The translations under genes were made by a program, and so were the position numbers. Below are positions 12,372 to 24,277 of a DNA stretch of 64,000 nt, piece by piece. Below the pieces are notes generated by a model that saw only the letters and a list, made by a program, of their open reading frames with translations, did not search any database and was not told where the DNA came from. Numbering within the stretch: position 1 is the first letter of the stretch; each line of letters begins with the position of its first letter. The stretch comes from Mercenaria mercenaria. Lineage: Eukaryota > Mollusca > Bivalvia > Venerida > Veneridae. Location: contig NC_069369.1 of NCBI RefSeq assembly GCF_021730395.1, forward strand, positions 69,281,501 to 69,345,500. The letters are read 5' to 3'.

Positions 12372-14132
12372 CTGAAATATAAATATTGATATGAATATAT
12401 ATACATAGATATTGAGTAAGGGCATATAACTCTAGACTACCTGATTTTATCGGGCTTATAATGAAACGTGGTTAAAATATTGTCTTTCGGGTAATTTGAT
12501 GAAAAGTCATCAGGATTGGTGGAGAAATGCTAGCGTATATCCAAATTGATTGAAAAAATGGTATCTGTTTTACAAATCAAGGACCGTGACTCTTGAACTA
12601 ACGGTAAGATTTACAAATCTTATCTGACTAAAATCCTACAGGCTTAGAGATCGTGTTGAAGTTTGCACACAACTGCTTAAAAATGTTGACGCTATCTAAA
12701 GTGTAAAAATATTAACTTTGTGCGACAGACGACCAGCACCCATTCATCCCCTTATCAAGCATATTTTTTACATTAATACGCAATTATGCCAACTTCAGTG
12801 TTGTAAATATTTATTATTGTGTGTGTAAGGAAAGCATGCACTACAAACTGATGTGTTTCTAAATAAACAACAACATCCGCATAAACTGTCAGAATAATAT
12901 CCTGTAATGTAAATGAATTGTCAATATTTCGCAGAACAGGTCGCATTTCTAGACGTTCCTAAAGTCAACTGAGTGTTTCTGCAATAATTTGACCGATTTA
13001 ACAAAATTTAGCATTTGTGATGTCATTTTCAGACCTCTGTTTTGTTTCAGTGTCTAGAAAATATCGTAATAAATTTAGACACGTGCTATACATTCGTTCT
13101 TGCGAATTAGCTTACACTGAGATGCCTGACAATAACAGAATTGTTTTTACGTGTTGATATAAACAACATGATCTCTTGTACTTTAAACAGATTTATTAAT
13201 CCTTTAAATTAACATAAACACAGTATTTTCTTTAGAATTTGAAATTGTGTAATTTTCTTTAGATTTCTCCGTGGTTTTTTATAAACATGGTATATATGTC
13301 AGTTTGTAGGAGTATTTGACATTCAATTTATGGAAGATTTTCAACTGCAGCAGAAACGATTACTCAAAGTAGTTTCACACAACCATTTGGCATTACAAAA
13401 AGAACTATTTTGTCTGAACCGGAAATATACGATAACAACGTGGTGTAAATTCGTTCATTCGAATTAACCTAGACGTGCCTTCATTAGGAAAGAGTTGTAA
13501 AAACAATACGATTTCCTGTACTTTAAATACGCTACATGTGTTTTCAACTACAATTAAGTGCTAGTCACTAAGTGTTTTGTACGAAGGGAAATACGTAAAT
13601 ATTTTCGTATGTTCAACGTTAGTGCAACGATATCAAGTGATCTGACGTCGTTTACAAATCTACACAAACAACAAGGTCGTTAGGGGAAAACACTCTAATA
13701 CTTCGGTAATTCACTGAAAAACATGTGATAAATAAACTTTATGGATGCTTGACTGTAGCAAGGAACGTCTGTGGATGATTTTAAGCAACTTCATTTGTCT
13801 GAACTTCCGGGTAAATTGACAGTGAATATAAGTATTTCCAGATGTCTACCTACGAGATATTAGCGCTTTTAAATTTACTACGTGTTTCAGGTTTTCTTGC
13901 ATTGTGGTCAAACACATATTTTTAGGGTAATTTCGACTGCACCCTACAATCAGCGAAAGACTGGAAATGCTGATACAAAGATGTTATTGCTTATTTTGTA
14001 TAGAAAGTAATAGTAGAAAAACATTTAGACCCTTTTTAAACATCGCAACATGATAACAGCTATAACAGCATACTTCGATTGCAACAAGAACTAATAAGGA
14101 CACTGACCTTCTGAACGAACGACAACGAAAAT

Positions 14133-14264
14133 GAGCCGCGCCATGAGAAAATCAACATAGTGGCTTTGCGACTAGCATGGATCCAGACCAGCCTGCGCAT
14201 CCGCGCAGTCTGGTCAGGATCCATGCTGTTCGTTAACGGTTTCTCTAATTACAATAGGCTTTGA
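14133..14264. repeat. Half palindromic repeat at the duplication junction, copy b
   Basis: Only the left arm and the loop of the GAGCC...GGCTC palindrome are present (GAGCCGCGCCATGAG to AATAGGCTTTGA). Copy 2 of the duplication starts immediately after, at TTGACAAGTATATAAG. The element is absent from the equivalent right end at 34408, so it marks the junction. Confidence 0.8.
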
Positions 14265-15183
14265 TAATTGACAAGTATATAAGAAAACTTTGTCGAAAGA
14301 AATAAGTACAATTTATGTTCAAAACAATACATGTGTCAGTAACATTACAAACAAAGGCAGACTTATCAGACTTATTGTTATTGCCATGCCATTATAAATA
14401 TAAAAACTACATTTGTCTCAATTATCAAGAAAAACAAACTCATTTTATGGTGACAGTTCTTTCATCTCAAACGATACAAATCCCTATTGAAACAAATGTA
14501 AAAGCATATCAAATGCATTCACAAATTCAAACACAAGACAAACAAGAGTATCTTTGGACTTGTATACGTCATCTCCTTCATTTTCTTGCCATCTAGCATT
14601 TACAACAAAATCAGTCACGTCATACAAATTACGACAAATGACAAGGTATCAGTTATTTGTCGATATGCACTTGCAATGGTTTCGCTGTCTTATATTCCAG
14701 TGTTTATCATGAACGTAATGCTAGGTTTATTCGCTACATAATCACGAAATGAACGTTTTTGTCTTCTATATAACTGTAGTATGGTAATCAACGATAGTAA
14801 TCAAACACAGTGAGAGATCTGAAATCAAATGATTCAGAAAAGTCAATGAACTGTCTTCCCAAATGTGTCTTTTACGAGCATTAAGAAACATGAAAAAATA
14901 GAAGAATCGCGAACAATTATTCATACATGCATATCTTACTTACTAGTATTTCTTAGGGATATTGTCTAATATTAATGATTGATGGCATATGGAAACATAG
15001 TTGTATGTCATTTATATGAAGAGGTGTCAGATGTGTTTTGTATTGTAGCTAATCAAGAATCTCGCGATAAAAGAAAATAACCACGTCCATGGTAATTGAA
15101 ATGCAAATAAACCAGACGCAGCAAACCTTTTTACATCGTGTCAGTTAAACTCCTTAACAGCCAATTATTTGATAAATTAATGA

Positions 15184-16438
15184 CAATATACTACAATTGA
15201 AAATGGAAGAACAACTTCAAAGTGGTTTTTAATTTATTTCCAACTAGTTTCGGCTTTCAATGCCTTCATCAGGGGTACAATGTTTACAAGCAATAACGTT
15301 GATGACGTCATGTGGAACATGACGTCATAACAACGACATCAAAACGTATGCAACAGCATGGCGTAATTTAACATTCAAAAACATTATACATATTATACAG
15401 AAATGCACAATGTAAAGGATCTATGAAGATACATTATTTCCAGAGAAAATGCAGATAGCAAAAAGGATATTAAAAGTCTGGAAAAACTTGAACATTTATA
15501 ATGCTTATTACTGTATTTTATATATCAAAAGTAGTCTATAGAATTGACTGATTATACAGAGAAAAATGTAAGAAATGTAAAACATAAAGATTAAAAATCT
15601 TAAATTAATTATTAGTATAAATATTTTGAGTTCATTCCATTTGGATAAACTGTGTCTAACTCATGCATCCAGTAAGTCTCCCTCAGAAGACGTTTCCAAT
15701 CACCATTTATGTGTTCTATGGGCATGAATGAAAAGTCATCAATTGTGTGAAGGTTGGAATTAAAATGTTCAGAAACAATAGTCAAAGATTCGGGATAATG
15801 GTTTATATCAAAACGATGACTATTCATGCGTTTAGAGCACATCTGGTTGGTCTGTCCAACATACTGAAAATTACACCTTTTACATGTGATAACATAAATT
15901 ACATTTTTGGAACTACATGAAAGACTCTTTCTAATAGTGTAGTTTTTCAAAGTTGCAGAAGATGTAAAAAAATTAGATTCATTTATAGTTGAACAATGTG
16001 AGCAGCGAGCTCTATTACATTTAGAAATTTGACCATACCTACTAGCTCTTGTAAAAGAAGAATGAACCAGAATATCATTTAAACTAGTAGGTATCTTGTA
16101 AGCAACAATAGGCTTGAATTTAGAAAGGTACTGAACACTCTGCCTATTAGAAAGTTGTAATAAATTCCAGTACTTATTCAAAACCTCCCCAATGTTAGGT
16201 AGAGATGGATTGTATGTACATACAAAAGGATTTATGTTATTAGAAGTGCCATCTGTTTTACTACTAATTAGTGCATCATCCATAGACATTGACTTTATTT
16301 TATCAAAACACTTATCAATTATTGACATGGGATAATTTCTTTTGATAAAAAAAGTTTTTAATTTCTCCAGTTCCTGTACAAAAGAATTATCATCTGAGGT
16401 AAGACGTCTGTAACGCTTTGCCTGACTTAGAGGAATAC
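15184..16438 (-). mobile_element. Penelope-like element, 5'-truncated
   Basis: Copy 1 (near 7190) shows the uninterrupted sequence GATAAATTAATGACGACAGG. In copy 2 about 1255 bp sit between two copies of TAATGAC (15178-15184 and 16439-16445), a 7 bp target duplication. The element reads on the minus strand: a coding piece with a GIY-YIG endonuclease (15612-16439), a 3' untranslated part, and a terminal hammerhead-type motif at 15236-15283. Upstream RT sequence is lost by 5' truncation. It is much less decayed than the LINE at 120-2060. Confidence 0.85.
15236..15283 (-). ncRNA. Hammerhead ribozyme motif of the Penelope-like element
   Basis: On the minus strand the conserved boxes are in order: CTGATGA (15272-15266), a stem II hairpin AGGC...GCC, GAAA (15251-15248), a very short self-complementary stem III (ACTAGT) and a following T. 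The flanking CC/GG bases can start stem I. Hammerhead motifs with minimal stem III are established for Penelope-like elements and are thought to act in RNA processing. Activity is not shown here. Confidence 0.65.
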
Positions 16439-16469
16439 TAATGACGACAGGCTTCTTCCAGCACGTCAC
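15612..16469 (-). CDS. Penelope-like element: RT C-terminus and GIY-YIG endonuclease
   Basis: This 285-residue frame starts at 16469, but the first nine or ten residues (MTCWKKPVV) come from host DNA to the right of the insertion point, so it is a chance fusion; the element part begins near ISIPLSQAKRYRR. A region with KLKTFFIKRNYP and NKYWNLLQ corresponds to the RT thumb/linker of Penelope-like elements. Then comes a zinc-finger-like CNRARCSHC, and the GIY-YIG nuclease core VIYVITCKRCNFQYVGQT (about residues 190-207) with the following RMNSHR, where the catalytic Arg of the family sits. It ends TYWMHELDTVYPNGMNSKYL. The frame is intact over the nuclease, and the RT active-site half is missing. 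Confidence 0.85.
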   Translation of the reverse strand: MTCWKKPVVISIPLSQAKRYRRLTSDDNSFVQELEKLKTFFIKRNYPMSIIDKCFDKIKSMSMDDALISSKTDGTSNNINPFVCTYNPSLPNIGEVLNKYWNLLQLSNRQSVQYLSKFKPIVAYKIPTSLNDILVHSSFTRASRYGQISKCNRARCSHCSTINESNFFTSSATLKNYTIRKSLSCSSKNVIYVITCKRCNFQYVGQTNQMCSKRMNSHRFDINHYPESLTIVSEHFNSNLHTIDDFSFMPIEHINGDWKRLLRETYWMHELDTVYPNGMNSKYLY

Positions 16470-16619
16470 AAATGTCTAATAATTTTTAGCCTTTTTTGAA
16501 CCTCTAGTGATACTAACCAACCAACCAGCCAATCAAGTAACAAGTTGTATCAACTATACGTACTGCAGGTTGATAGATTACTAGTATCACCAACCCCTTC
16601 GTCTAACATTAACATTTAC

Positions 16620-16770
16620 CCTGCTAAAATTCTAAACATTCAATATTTGCAGTATCACTTACTATTCAAAGGGGAGTTCACTGAAAATTTACTAACTGAA
16701 TACTGATCTTGGTCTGCGCTGGTCGCAAAGGCAGAATCACTTGCCGCCAGCAGGCTAAAGGTTAAAGTAT
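16620..16770. repeat. Dispersed repeat family C, copy in unit 2
   Basis: Duplicate of 7375-7530 with a few differences (for example ACTTACTATTCAAAGGGGAG). Confidence 0.6.
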
Positions 16771-17298
16771 ACAAAATAGCTTTCAGACCTAGAAATCTTA
16801 GAAATCAGTCGAAGTATATTTATGTATATGAATTTCTAACTTGCTATTTATCATTGGTCATCTTAATGGGACAGATTTGTCTGCGACGTTTTGATATTGT
16901 GCTTTTGGTTTCTGTCCAACTGTTATACCGCTATTCCTATATTGACAATGCATTTAGTCACATAGAAACTTGTTAGAAGTCGCTATGGCAAACGAAAATA
17001 AGGAAACAGAATTAGGCTACAGGAAATTGCGTCTGGACATACCAGAAAAAAACATTTACAAAAATGTCAGTTCTTATTACACAATAACATGTTAGGTTTA
17101 TGGTCTTTTAAAACACTTTTGTAAAGCCTGCATATAAAGGCCGCTATTTTTCCTTCCCGTTTAAGTATTGTGTTAATTTACCTGTATTGAGAGGCCATAT
17201 ATCAACAAAGACCAATTTTTCATTTCCCAAAGATGATCTTTGCAGGCATGTTTGGCTTACACTCTTTTTAAAGTATTCGTCGTGATTCCTTACTTTAA

Positions 17299-18326
17299 CA
17301 AGAGCACCGCCTAGCGGGTGCTGACGCTCATCTGATTTTTTTTGTGTAATAGAAATATTGTCCTACCCATGATTTTCTAAGTCTAAAAAGGGCCATCATT
17401 CTTGCAAAAAGCAGAATAGAGTTATGTTTCTTGATGTACAGTGTCCATTTATGATGGTGAAAAACTGTTGCAAGTTTTAAAGCAATAGCTTTGATAGTTT
17501 ATGAGAAAAGTTGACTTAAACAAAATACTCAACCAAGAACATGATTTACTAAGTCCAAAAGGGGCAATAATTATTGCAAAAAGCAGGATGGAGTTATGTT
17601 GCTTGCTGTACAGAGTCAGCTTATGATGGTGAACAAGTGTTGCAAGTTTCAAAGCAATAGCTTAGATAGTTTAAGAGAAAAAGTTGACCTAAACATAAAA
17701 CTTAACCAAGAAATCTGATATTTTCTAAGTCCAAAAGGGGCCATAAATCTTGCAAAAAGCAGGATGGAGTTATGTTTCTTGCTGTACAGGGTCAACTTAT
17801 GATGGTGAACAAGTGTTGCAAGTTTTAAAGCAATAGCTTTGATAGTTTAGGATAAAAGCTGACCTAAACATAAAACTTAACCAAGAAAACTGATTTTCTA
17901 AGTCCAAAAGGGGCAATAAATCTTGCAAAAAGCAAGATGGAGTTAAGTTTCTTGATGTACAGGGTCTGTTTATGATGGTGAACAAGTATTCCAAGTTCCA
18001 AAGCAATAGCTTTGATAGTTTAGGAGAAAAGTTGACCTAAACATAAAACTTAACCAAGAAATCTGATATTTTCTAAGTACAAAAGGGGCCATAAATCTTG
18101 CAAAAAGCAAGATGGAGTTATGTTTCTTGCTATACAGGGTCAGCTTATGATGGTGAACAAGTATTCCAAGTTTCAAAGCAATAGCTTTGATAGTTTAGGA
18201 GAAAAGCTGACCTAAACATAAAACTTAACCAGGCAACGCCGACGAAGACGCCGACGCCGACGCCGACAACCGCTCAAGTGATGACAATAACTCATCATTT
18301 TTTTTCAAAAAATCAGATGAGCTAAA
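17299..18326 (+). mobile_element. Satellite-bearing Helentron-like element 1
   Basis: Left end CAAGAGCACCGCCTAGCGGG forms a hairpin (AGCACC/GGTGCT). It is followed by the subterminal GCTCATCTGATTTTT, inverted at the right end as AATCAGATGAGC, then TAAAA. Between them are about six tandem units of ~150-180 bp containing GTCCAAAAGGGGC, TCTTGCAAAAAGCA, CAGGGTCAGCTTATGATGGT and AAGCAATAGCTTTGATAGTT. Copy 1 (near 8023) has the empty site CTTTTAAAACAG, so it inserted between two A's with no duplication. The minus-strand open frames here are array translations. No transposase is present, so it is non-autonomous. Confidence 0.75.
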
Positions 18327-18806
18327 AACAGAAAAGTAAATGTAGAGTTTCGGAGTTGGACATATCGGGTGCAGCCAGTGCCAAGTACCGCTACTCGTGC
18401 CAAGTATAATCAGAGGTGTATTTCGTTCCAGTTATCTTAACTTTATCTTTGCGTTCTTGTTGTATTCAAAATTTAAATGTAAATATATTAAAATAAAAAC
18501 AAAATGTTTGGAAAATACTTTTGCAGTTCACTAAGCCCTGGAGGCCCGAAAAATGTGAGCTGAGTATTTTAAAACACACCAGACTATTAATAATATAATT
18601 CTGCATGACAGGTGATAAAGTAAAATTTCCCACGAAATAGGATAAAGGTATTTATAACACAGTTACTGTATTTCTAAGATTACTATGGCCATAGATTAAG
18701 GCAACAAGAGGAAAAATAAAAGTAAATTTTATTCAAAATAAAACATATGTCAACATTTCTTGGACACTTGATTATATTAAAAAAATATATACAATATATT
18801 AATAAA

Positions 18807-19740
18807 CAAGACCTGTCTCAATAGGATGACACATGCCCCCGATGGCACTTTGAATGAATAGTTATGGCCGATGTTAGAGTTTATGACCTTTGACCTACGG
18901 ACCTTTGTCTTGCGCGCGACACGTCGTCTTACTGTGCCAAACATTCATGCGTAGTTATTTTAAAATCCATGCATGAATGACAAAGATATGGACCGGACAT
19001 GCCCATCATTGCACTATCATGAAATATGACATTTAACGTCTAAGTGTGACCTTGACTTTTGAGCTACGGACCTGGGTCTTGCGCGCGACACGTCGTCTTA
19101 CTGTGGTACACATTCATGCCAAGTTATTTGAAAATCCATCCATGGATGACAAAGATATGGACCGGACATGAATGCATTATCATGAAAAATGACCTTTAAC
19201 GTCTAAGTGTGACCTTTACCTTTGAGCTACGGACCTGGGTCTTGCGCGCGACACGTCGTCTTACTGTTGTACACATTCATGCCAAGTTATTTGAAAATCC
19301 ATCCATGGATGACAAAGATATGGACCGGACACGAATGCACTATCATGAAAAATGTCCTTTAACGTCTACGTGTGACCTTGACCTTTGAGCTACGGACCTG
19401 GGTCTTGCGCGCGACACGTCGTCTTACTGTGGTACACATTCATGCCAAGTTATTTGAAAATCCATCCATGGATGACAAAGATATGGACCGGACACGAATA
19501 CACTATCATGAAAAATGACCTTTAACATCTAAGTGTGACCTTGACTTTTGAGCTACGGACCTGGGTCTTGCGCGCGACACGTCGTCTTACTGTGGTACAC
19601 ATTCATGCCAAGTTATTTGAAAATCCATCCATGGATGACAAAGATATGGACCGGACACGAAAATTGCGGGCAGACTGACAGACCGACAGACCGACAGACA
19701 GATGGTTCAAAAACTATATGCCTCCCTTCGGGGGCATAAA
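18807..19740 (+). mobile_element. Satellite-bearing Helentron-like element 4
   Basis: The left end CAAGACCTGTCTC...ATGCCCCCGATGGC is answered at the right end by GCCTCCCTTCGGGGGCATAAAA. It holds about five monomers of ~165 bp with the boxes TGACCTTGACCTTTGAGCTA, GGTCTTGCGCGCGACACGTC, CATTCATGCCAAGTTATTTG and GATATGGACCGGACACGAA, ending in a GACAGACCGACAGAC stretch. The monomer strongly resembles that of the element at 31616-33384 although the ends differ. Copy 1 has the empty site TTAATAAAATTAAG near 8570. Confidence 0.75.
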
Positions 19741-19883
19741 AACTGTTTTATGTAATCCTAATTATGCAGTATAACATATTAATACATTGATATTTAAAAA
19801 GGACATGGTGCGACAACAATTTTATTGATTGTTAATGATATTCCAGTTAATTATTCTCATCAGTCGTGAAATACAACCAAAAT

Positions 19884-20054
19884 TTAAATGCAGTTATTGC
19901 TCTTGTATTTATTTACATGAACGTAAGTCCCAAGGGTACCATCCTTAAAACGAAATTTTCGTTGGGCAGTTTGCTGACCAATCTTATTTATCAGATCGAG
20001 TACAGAGACTGGTGAACCATGTTAGGCTAATATTGTTTGCCGCTTGTTTAACTG
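19884..20054 (-). pseudogene. Duplicate of the possible last exon (copy 2)
   Basis: It aligns with 8716-8886 and keeps the frame over VLDLINKIGQQTAQR, KFRFKDGT and TYVHVNKYKSNNCI before TAA. It has a 6 bp insertion bringing an in-frame TAA in the 5' part, and the first cysteine is changed to Gly. This copy looks dead, whereas the copy-1 version is open. Confidence 0.5.
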
Positions 20055-20554
20055 GGCTTTAAGACTTAGTCTGTTTTTCAACAGTATTTTAATTACGCAA
20101 CGGCAGTCAGTTAACATAATCTGTATTTCTTGTGGAGTTCTCCGGTCTGAATTCAGTCTATATTAATTTGGCACTTGAACATATTTATCCAGGTACACAC
20201 AATAAAGCAAGAGTCACGCTACCCGTGGTTTTATTCGGTCCGTGTCATATCTGCTCATACAACTCTATAGCTACTATTTTTTCCGAAAGGAAAGGAAACT
20301 GAAGTGTTCACCTAGGCAAGATTATAGCACCATATTTAACTTTTTACATCCAGAACAAAATCTTTGACTCCACTGGCAGACACTTATTCAAATCTGCACA
20401 GTTCATTTCATCGTATCTTCTAAAATCAAAAAGTTAAGGAATAAAATTATGGCGACTTCCCTGAATGTTAAAACAAGAATGATTGTTTCACACATACTCA
20501 CATCCCCACAGAATAATACTATAAAGTACAAAAAGTGGTAGATCTAAAGCAGAA

Positions 20555-21731
20555 CAAGAGCTGTCCGTAAGACAGTGCGCTCCACTATTCGGCGATTTGA
20601 CAGTAAAATGAATTTATGTCTCAATAAGAGACCTCTACTTTAAAAGGAAGATACACCAAGATATAAAATGACCCTACTATTCAGAGGTGTTAAAAGTCAA
20701 GTAAGGAAGGGGTACTGATGATGATGGTAAAGATATACTTTGAGTTTCAAGTCATTATCTTATATAGTACCAAAGTTATGTCCAGAAAACAAAGTTTTGT
20801 CAAAAAAAGTAAGTATGAAAGGGGCATTATCTGGTCAAAAATACAAATCAGAGTTATGGGAATTGTTACCACACATGCAGAGGATGATGATAAAGATACA
20901 TTTTAAGTTTCAAGTCATTACCTTATACCGTACTAAAGTTATATCCAGAAAGCAAAGATTGCCAAAAACTTTAAGTATGAAAGGGGCATAATTCTTTTTA
21001 AAATACAATTAGAGTTATGGGGATTGTAACTACACATGCACATGATGATTATAAAGAAATATGTTTAATTTCAAGTCAATATCTTTTAAAGTACCAAAGA
21101 TATGTCTATAAACGAAGTTTTCGAAAAATTAACATGAATATAATTCCAGGTATAACACCTTGGTGACCTTGACCTTCGGTATAATAGGCCAAGACCCAAC
21201 ACATACTTTGTTTGTATGCTGGACAATGTGTATGTGAAGTTACATTAAGATATAAGCAATAGTAACAAAGATATAACAGAAAAACAAAGGTTGCCGAAAA
21301 ACTTTAACCTAAAAATTAACCTAAGTATAACACCTTGGTGACCTTGACCTTAGGTATAATAGGCCCAGCCTCTGCATATACTTTGTTTGTGTGATGGACA
21401 ATGTTTATGTGAACTTACAGTAAGATATAAACGATAGTAACAAAGATATGACAGAAAAACAAAAGTTGCCGAAAACTTTAACCTTAAAAATAATCTAAGT
21501 ATAACAGCTTGGTGACCTTCACCTTATGTATAATGGGCCCAGCCCCTGCACATACTTTGTTTGTATGCTGGACAATGTTTATGTGAAGTTACAGTAAGAT
21601 ATAAGCAACAGTAACAAAGATATGACAGAAAAACAAAGGTTGCCGAAAAACTTTAACCAAGAAAGCTCACGAGGACGCCGACGCCGGGACAAGTAGAATA
21701 GCCCCCCTGTTCTCCGAATAGTGGAGCTAAA
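20555..21731 (+). mobile_element. Satellite-bearing Helentron-like element 2
   Basis: The left end CAAGAGCTGTCCGTAAGACAG has the hairpin CTGTC/GACAG and then GCTCCACTATTCGG; the right end is CCGAATAGTGGAGCTAAAA. The array has two monomer types. The first (20640-21130) contains AGTATGAAAGGGGCAT and GAGTTATGGGAATTGTTACC; the second (21140-21660, period about 176) contains AACACCTTGGTGACCTTGAC and ATACTTTGTTTGTATGCTGG. The empty site in copy 1 is GCAGAACAACTACATATG near 9372. Confidence 0.75.
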
Positions 21732-21779
21732 AACTGAGTTTGTCTACTTAATGTTGATGATTTTTACTAATTCATTTGA

Positions 21780-22050
21780 ATTGGATGGAAAACTGAAGGA
21801 GGAGTTGATTACACATAATTATAATGCCTTTACGTCAATGATGTACACCATCTTTCATCCAACTGGAAACTGTAGGAGGAGCTGAGTTAACAATGTTATG
21901 ATGTAGTTATAATACTGCAATGTCATAAAGGGCTACAATGCAGAAGCAAAAGAAATGACATAAAAGTCTAAAACATTTGCGCATATCCACTTCATGATGA
22001 TGGTGTATGCCAATTTTCATTTTAGTTCGATAGAAACTGCTGGAAGAGTT
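21780..22050. repeat. Degenerate satellite-like repeat, unit 2
   Basis: Counterpart of 9400-9800 with TTTCATCCAACTGGAAACTG and ATGCCAATTTTCATTTTAG. It is noncoding. Confidence 0.5.
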
Positions 22051-23139
22051 CTGATGTAGCTGAAATATTTTTCAGTGTTGAAGAACAGTAAAAAGATATA
22101 AGTAAAAAGACGTATATGAATGTCCAAACAATATGAAGATTTCCATATCATGCTGACTAATGGACAGTTCAAATACTATATGTTCAACAACCGGAACAAA
22201 AAATGCAAGTAATACAATAATAAAATGCATAAAATGAGGAAATTTAAGCATGTTAAAACACAACCGTATATCAATTATTATCAAGCATCAACAAGGTTAG
22301 CTGGAATGAAACAATAAATTCAAAATATTTTATAAAATTGAATTTATCAGTTTCTCTTTTAAGTGAAAGCTCTTTTGTCTGGAACAAAAGCAACACAAAA
22401 TCTCTAGTTAAATGCTTATAAGTATGTCAAATACATTCAAAACCTAGATCATCTGTGAGAATAAGACGTTGCTTCCTTCATTATCACGTCATCTGACATT
22501 TACATAATGATCAGTCACGACACACAAATTACCAAAACATGACAAAATATTCCTTTTTTTTTAATGAACACTGGTCATTAGCGATGATTGCTCTAGGTAG
22601 CCCTGTCAATGATGTCCATTTTTTTCTATTGTGTCAGTCACGAACATCAAGCTTGGCTATTTCAGATTAGGTAACTAATGTTTTGAGTATTCGTCCGTTT
22701 TAAACAGGTTCTGAAAGACAAAATAAATGTTGTTAGACAAATGGAATAACGTGACCAAGAAGTGTCAATGACCGAAATGTCAAAACTTTCCGTCGATAAA
22801 GAACCGGGAGTAACATAAAGACACGTACATACTTAAAACGTGTTTTATGTAATATGACCAAGTTACATGATACAGTCAAAAATTAATCACAGTGGGCCTG
22901 AAACGTTTCTTCTTGAATAAACGACAGTATTAAAAAGGAGAAAGGTTTTCCTGAAGAAATGGGATAGAACTTTCAGAAATACAAAGTTTCGGTCGAACTA
23001 TAAACTAGTCTGACAAACTAAATGTAAAAAAGGTGTAGATGATTTATTAAAAGGGAAATCATAGTAAGGTCATATGAAATCTTTTAAGCTATAGCGTGGT
23101 GGAAGAATGCCCTATTTGCAACCTATTTGCAAATGTACA

Positions 23140-23230
23140 ACCGGGCAAGCCGATCTTCCGAAAGCGTACAGTTTGCGGGGCTCGTATCCACAACGTTCAG
23201 GGTTAAGTAATTCGGCCACGAAAGTCTCTT
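23140..23230 (-). repeat. tRNA-like SINE remnant, unit 2
   Basis: Duplicate of 10845-10935. The B-box region is slightly changed (GTGGATACGAGCCCCGC on the minus strand). Confidence 0.45.
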
Positions 23231-23655
23231 ATTTTCTATATAAATGCAGTATCTACCTTACAGTAAAACTACGTTTATTGCTGTATTAAGCTTTAGACTA
23301 AAACACTAAATTTGCTTTCTCTCTCTCTCTTTGAAGATAAATCTCTACAGATCAGCTAATTTACCTTTGGGAGTAAAACATATACATGTATTTCATTTCA
23401 TTGTGATAAGGCCGTGAGTACATTTTCACTCTGAATTAACGCTACTGGCAGAATAAATGAAATGTATACCAATAAAAGCTTCATTTACTATACACAAGAA
23501 CCGTATCAATATGAATCAAATATAGAAGGCACAGAACACATTAAAGCAAAATAAAAGAAGTTTGGATTTGAAACAGTCAGCGTATGAGCAGTAATTAAAT
23601 AAGAAACATCCCCCATGCCTCTGCACAACATCTGAACGAAAGACCATCATGAAAT

Positions 23656-23863
23656 GAGCTGCACCATGAGAAGACCAACATAGTGCATTTGCGAACAGCA
23701 TGGATCCAGACCAGCCTGCGCATCCGCCCAGTCGGGTCAGGATCCATGCTGATCGCATTTAAAGCAAATTACAATTAGAGAAACCGAAAAGGAACAGCAT
23801 GGATCTGGTCTGAATCCATGCTGGTCGTAAATGACCTATGTTGGTTTTCTCATGGTGTGGCTC
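23656..23863. repeat. Palindromic repeat, copy c
   Basis: Counterpart of copy a in the second unit, so it was inserted before the duplication. The right arm is shorter and more diverged. The minus-strand open frame 23516-23758 runs through it and is not a gene. Confidence 0.8.
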
Positions 23864-23887
23864 AAATAATATTGGATTAACAGTTTG

Positions 23888-24010
23888 CCTATGTCACAAC
23901 AATAGTCGTCATAGGAGACAGCAGCTCGACTATTTTGATGCTAGATGGTGACATACTGTATATCGTGGAAAACTAGAACTATCACTGGGTGTAATTAATC
24001 CCCACACGGA
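23888..24010 (+). repeat. 5' end remnant of a satellite-bearing element, unit 2
   Basis: Counterpart of 11585-11700 (ACAATAGTCGTCATAGGAGA, then CAGCAGCTCGACTATTTTG). Confidence 0.5.
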
Positions 24011-24277
24011 GGAAACAAAACACAGTAAATTTTCTAAGATTTGCCAAGATAAAGTCTACACTCCGCGGATCTTGCAATACACGATAAGGTGATGGTTAGC
24101 AATTTCGAAATCTAATTTAATAGGGTTTGGTCCAACAAACATAATATGCATAAATGCAAATATTTTGAAAATATAACTGGCAGTTCTAAAGTGTGATATA
24201 GAAATAAACTTTAAAAGGCTAAATTGAGTCATCCTTTACCAATACATTTGTTTTGTTTTGGATTTAAATCCGTTTTT

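Larger units (their letters stand above)
6295..14132. repeat. Tandem duplication, copy 1 (about 7.8 kb)
   Basis: From TTGACAAGTATATAAG at 6295 to GAACGACAACGAAAA at about 14131, this unit matches 14265-34408 in the same order and orientation. Counted by eye over 250 bp the two differ by roughly 5-6%. It carries one damaged copy of exon 10 (12224-12371), a possible last exon (8716-8886), a SINE, a palindrome and degenerate repeats. All large length differences between the copies are gains in copy 2. Removing them leaves copy 2 at about 7.8 kb, so copy 1 is close to the ancestral state. Confidence 0.9.

Noticed and set aside
17449-18176. Three similar minus-strand frames of about 68 residues
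   Set aside because: They are read-through of the tandem units in element 1; similarity reflects the DNA repeat, not a protein family.
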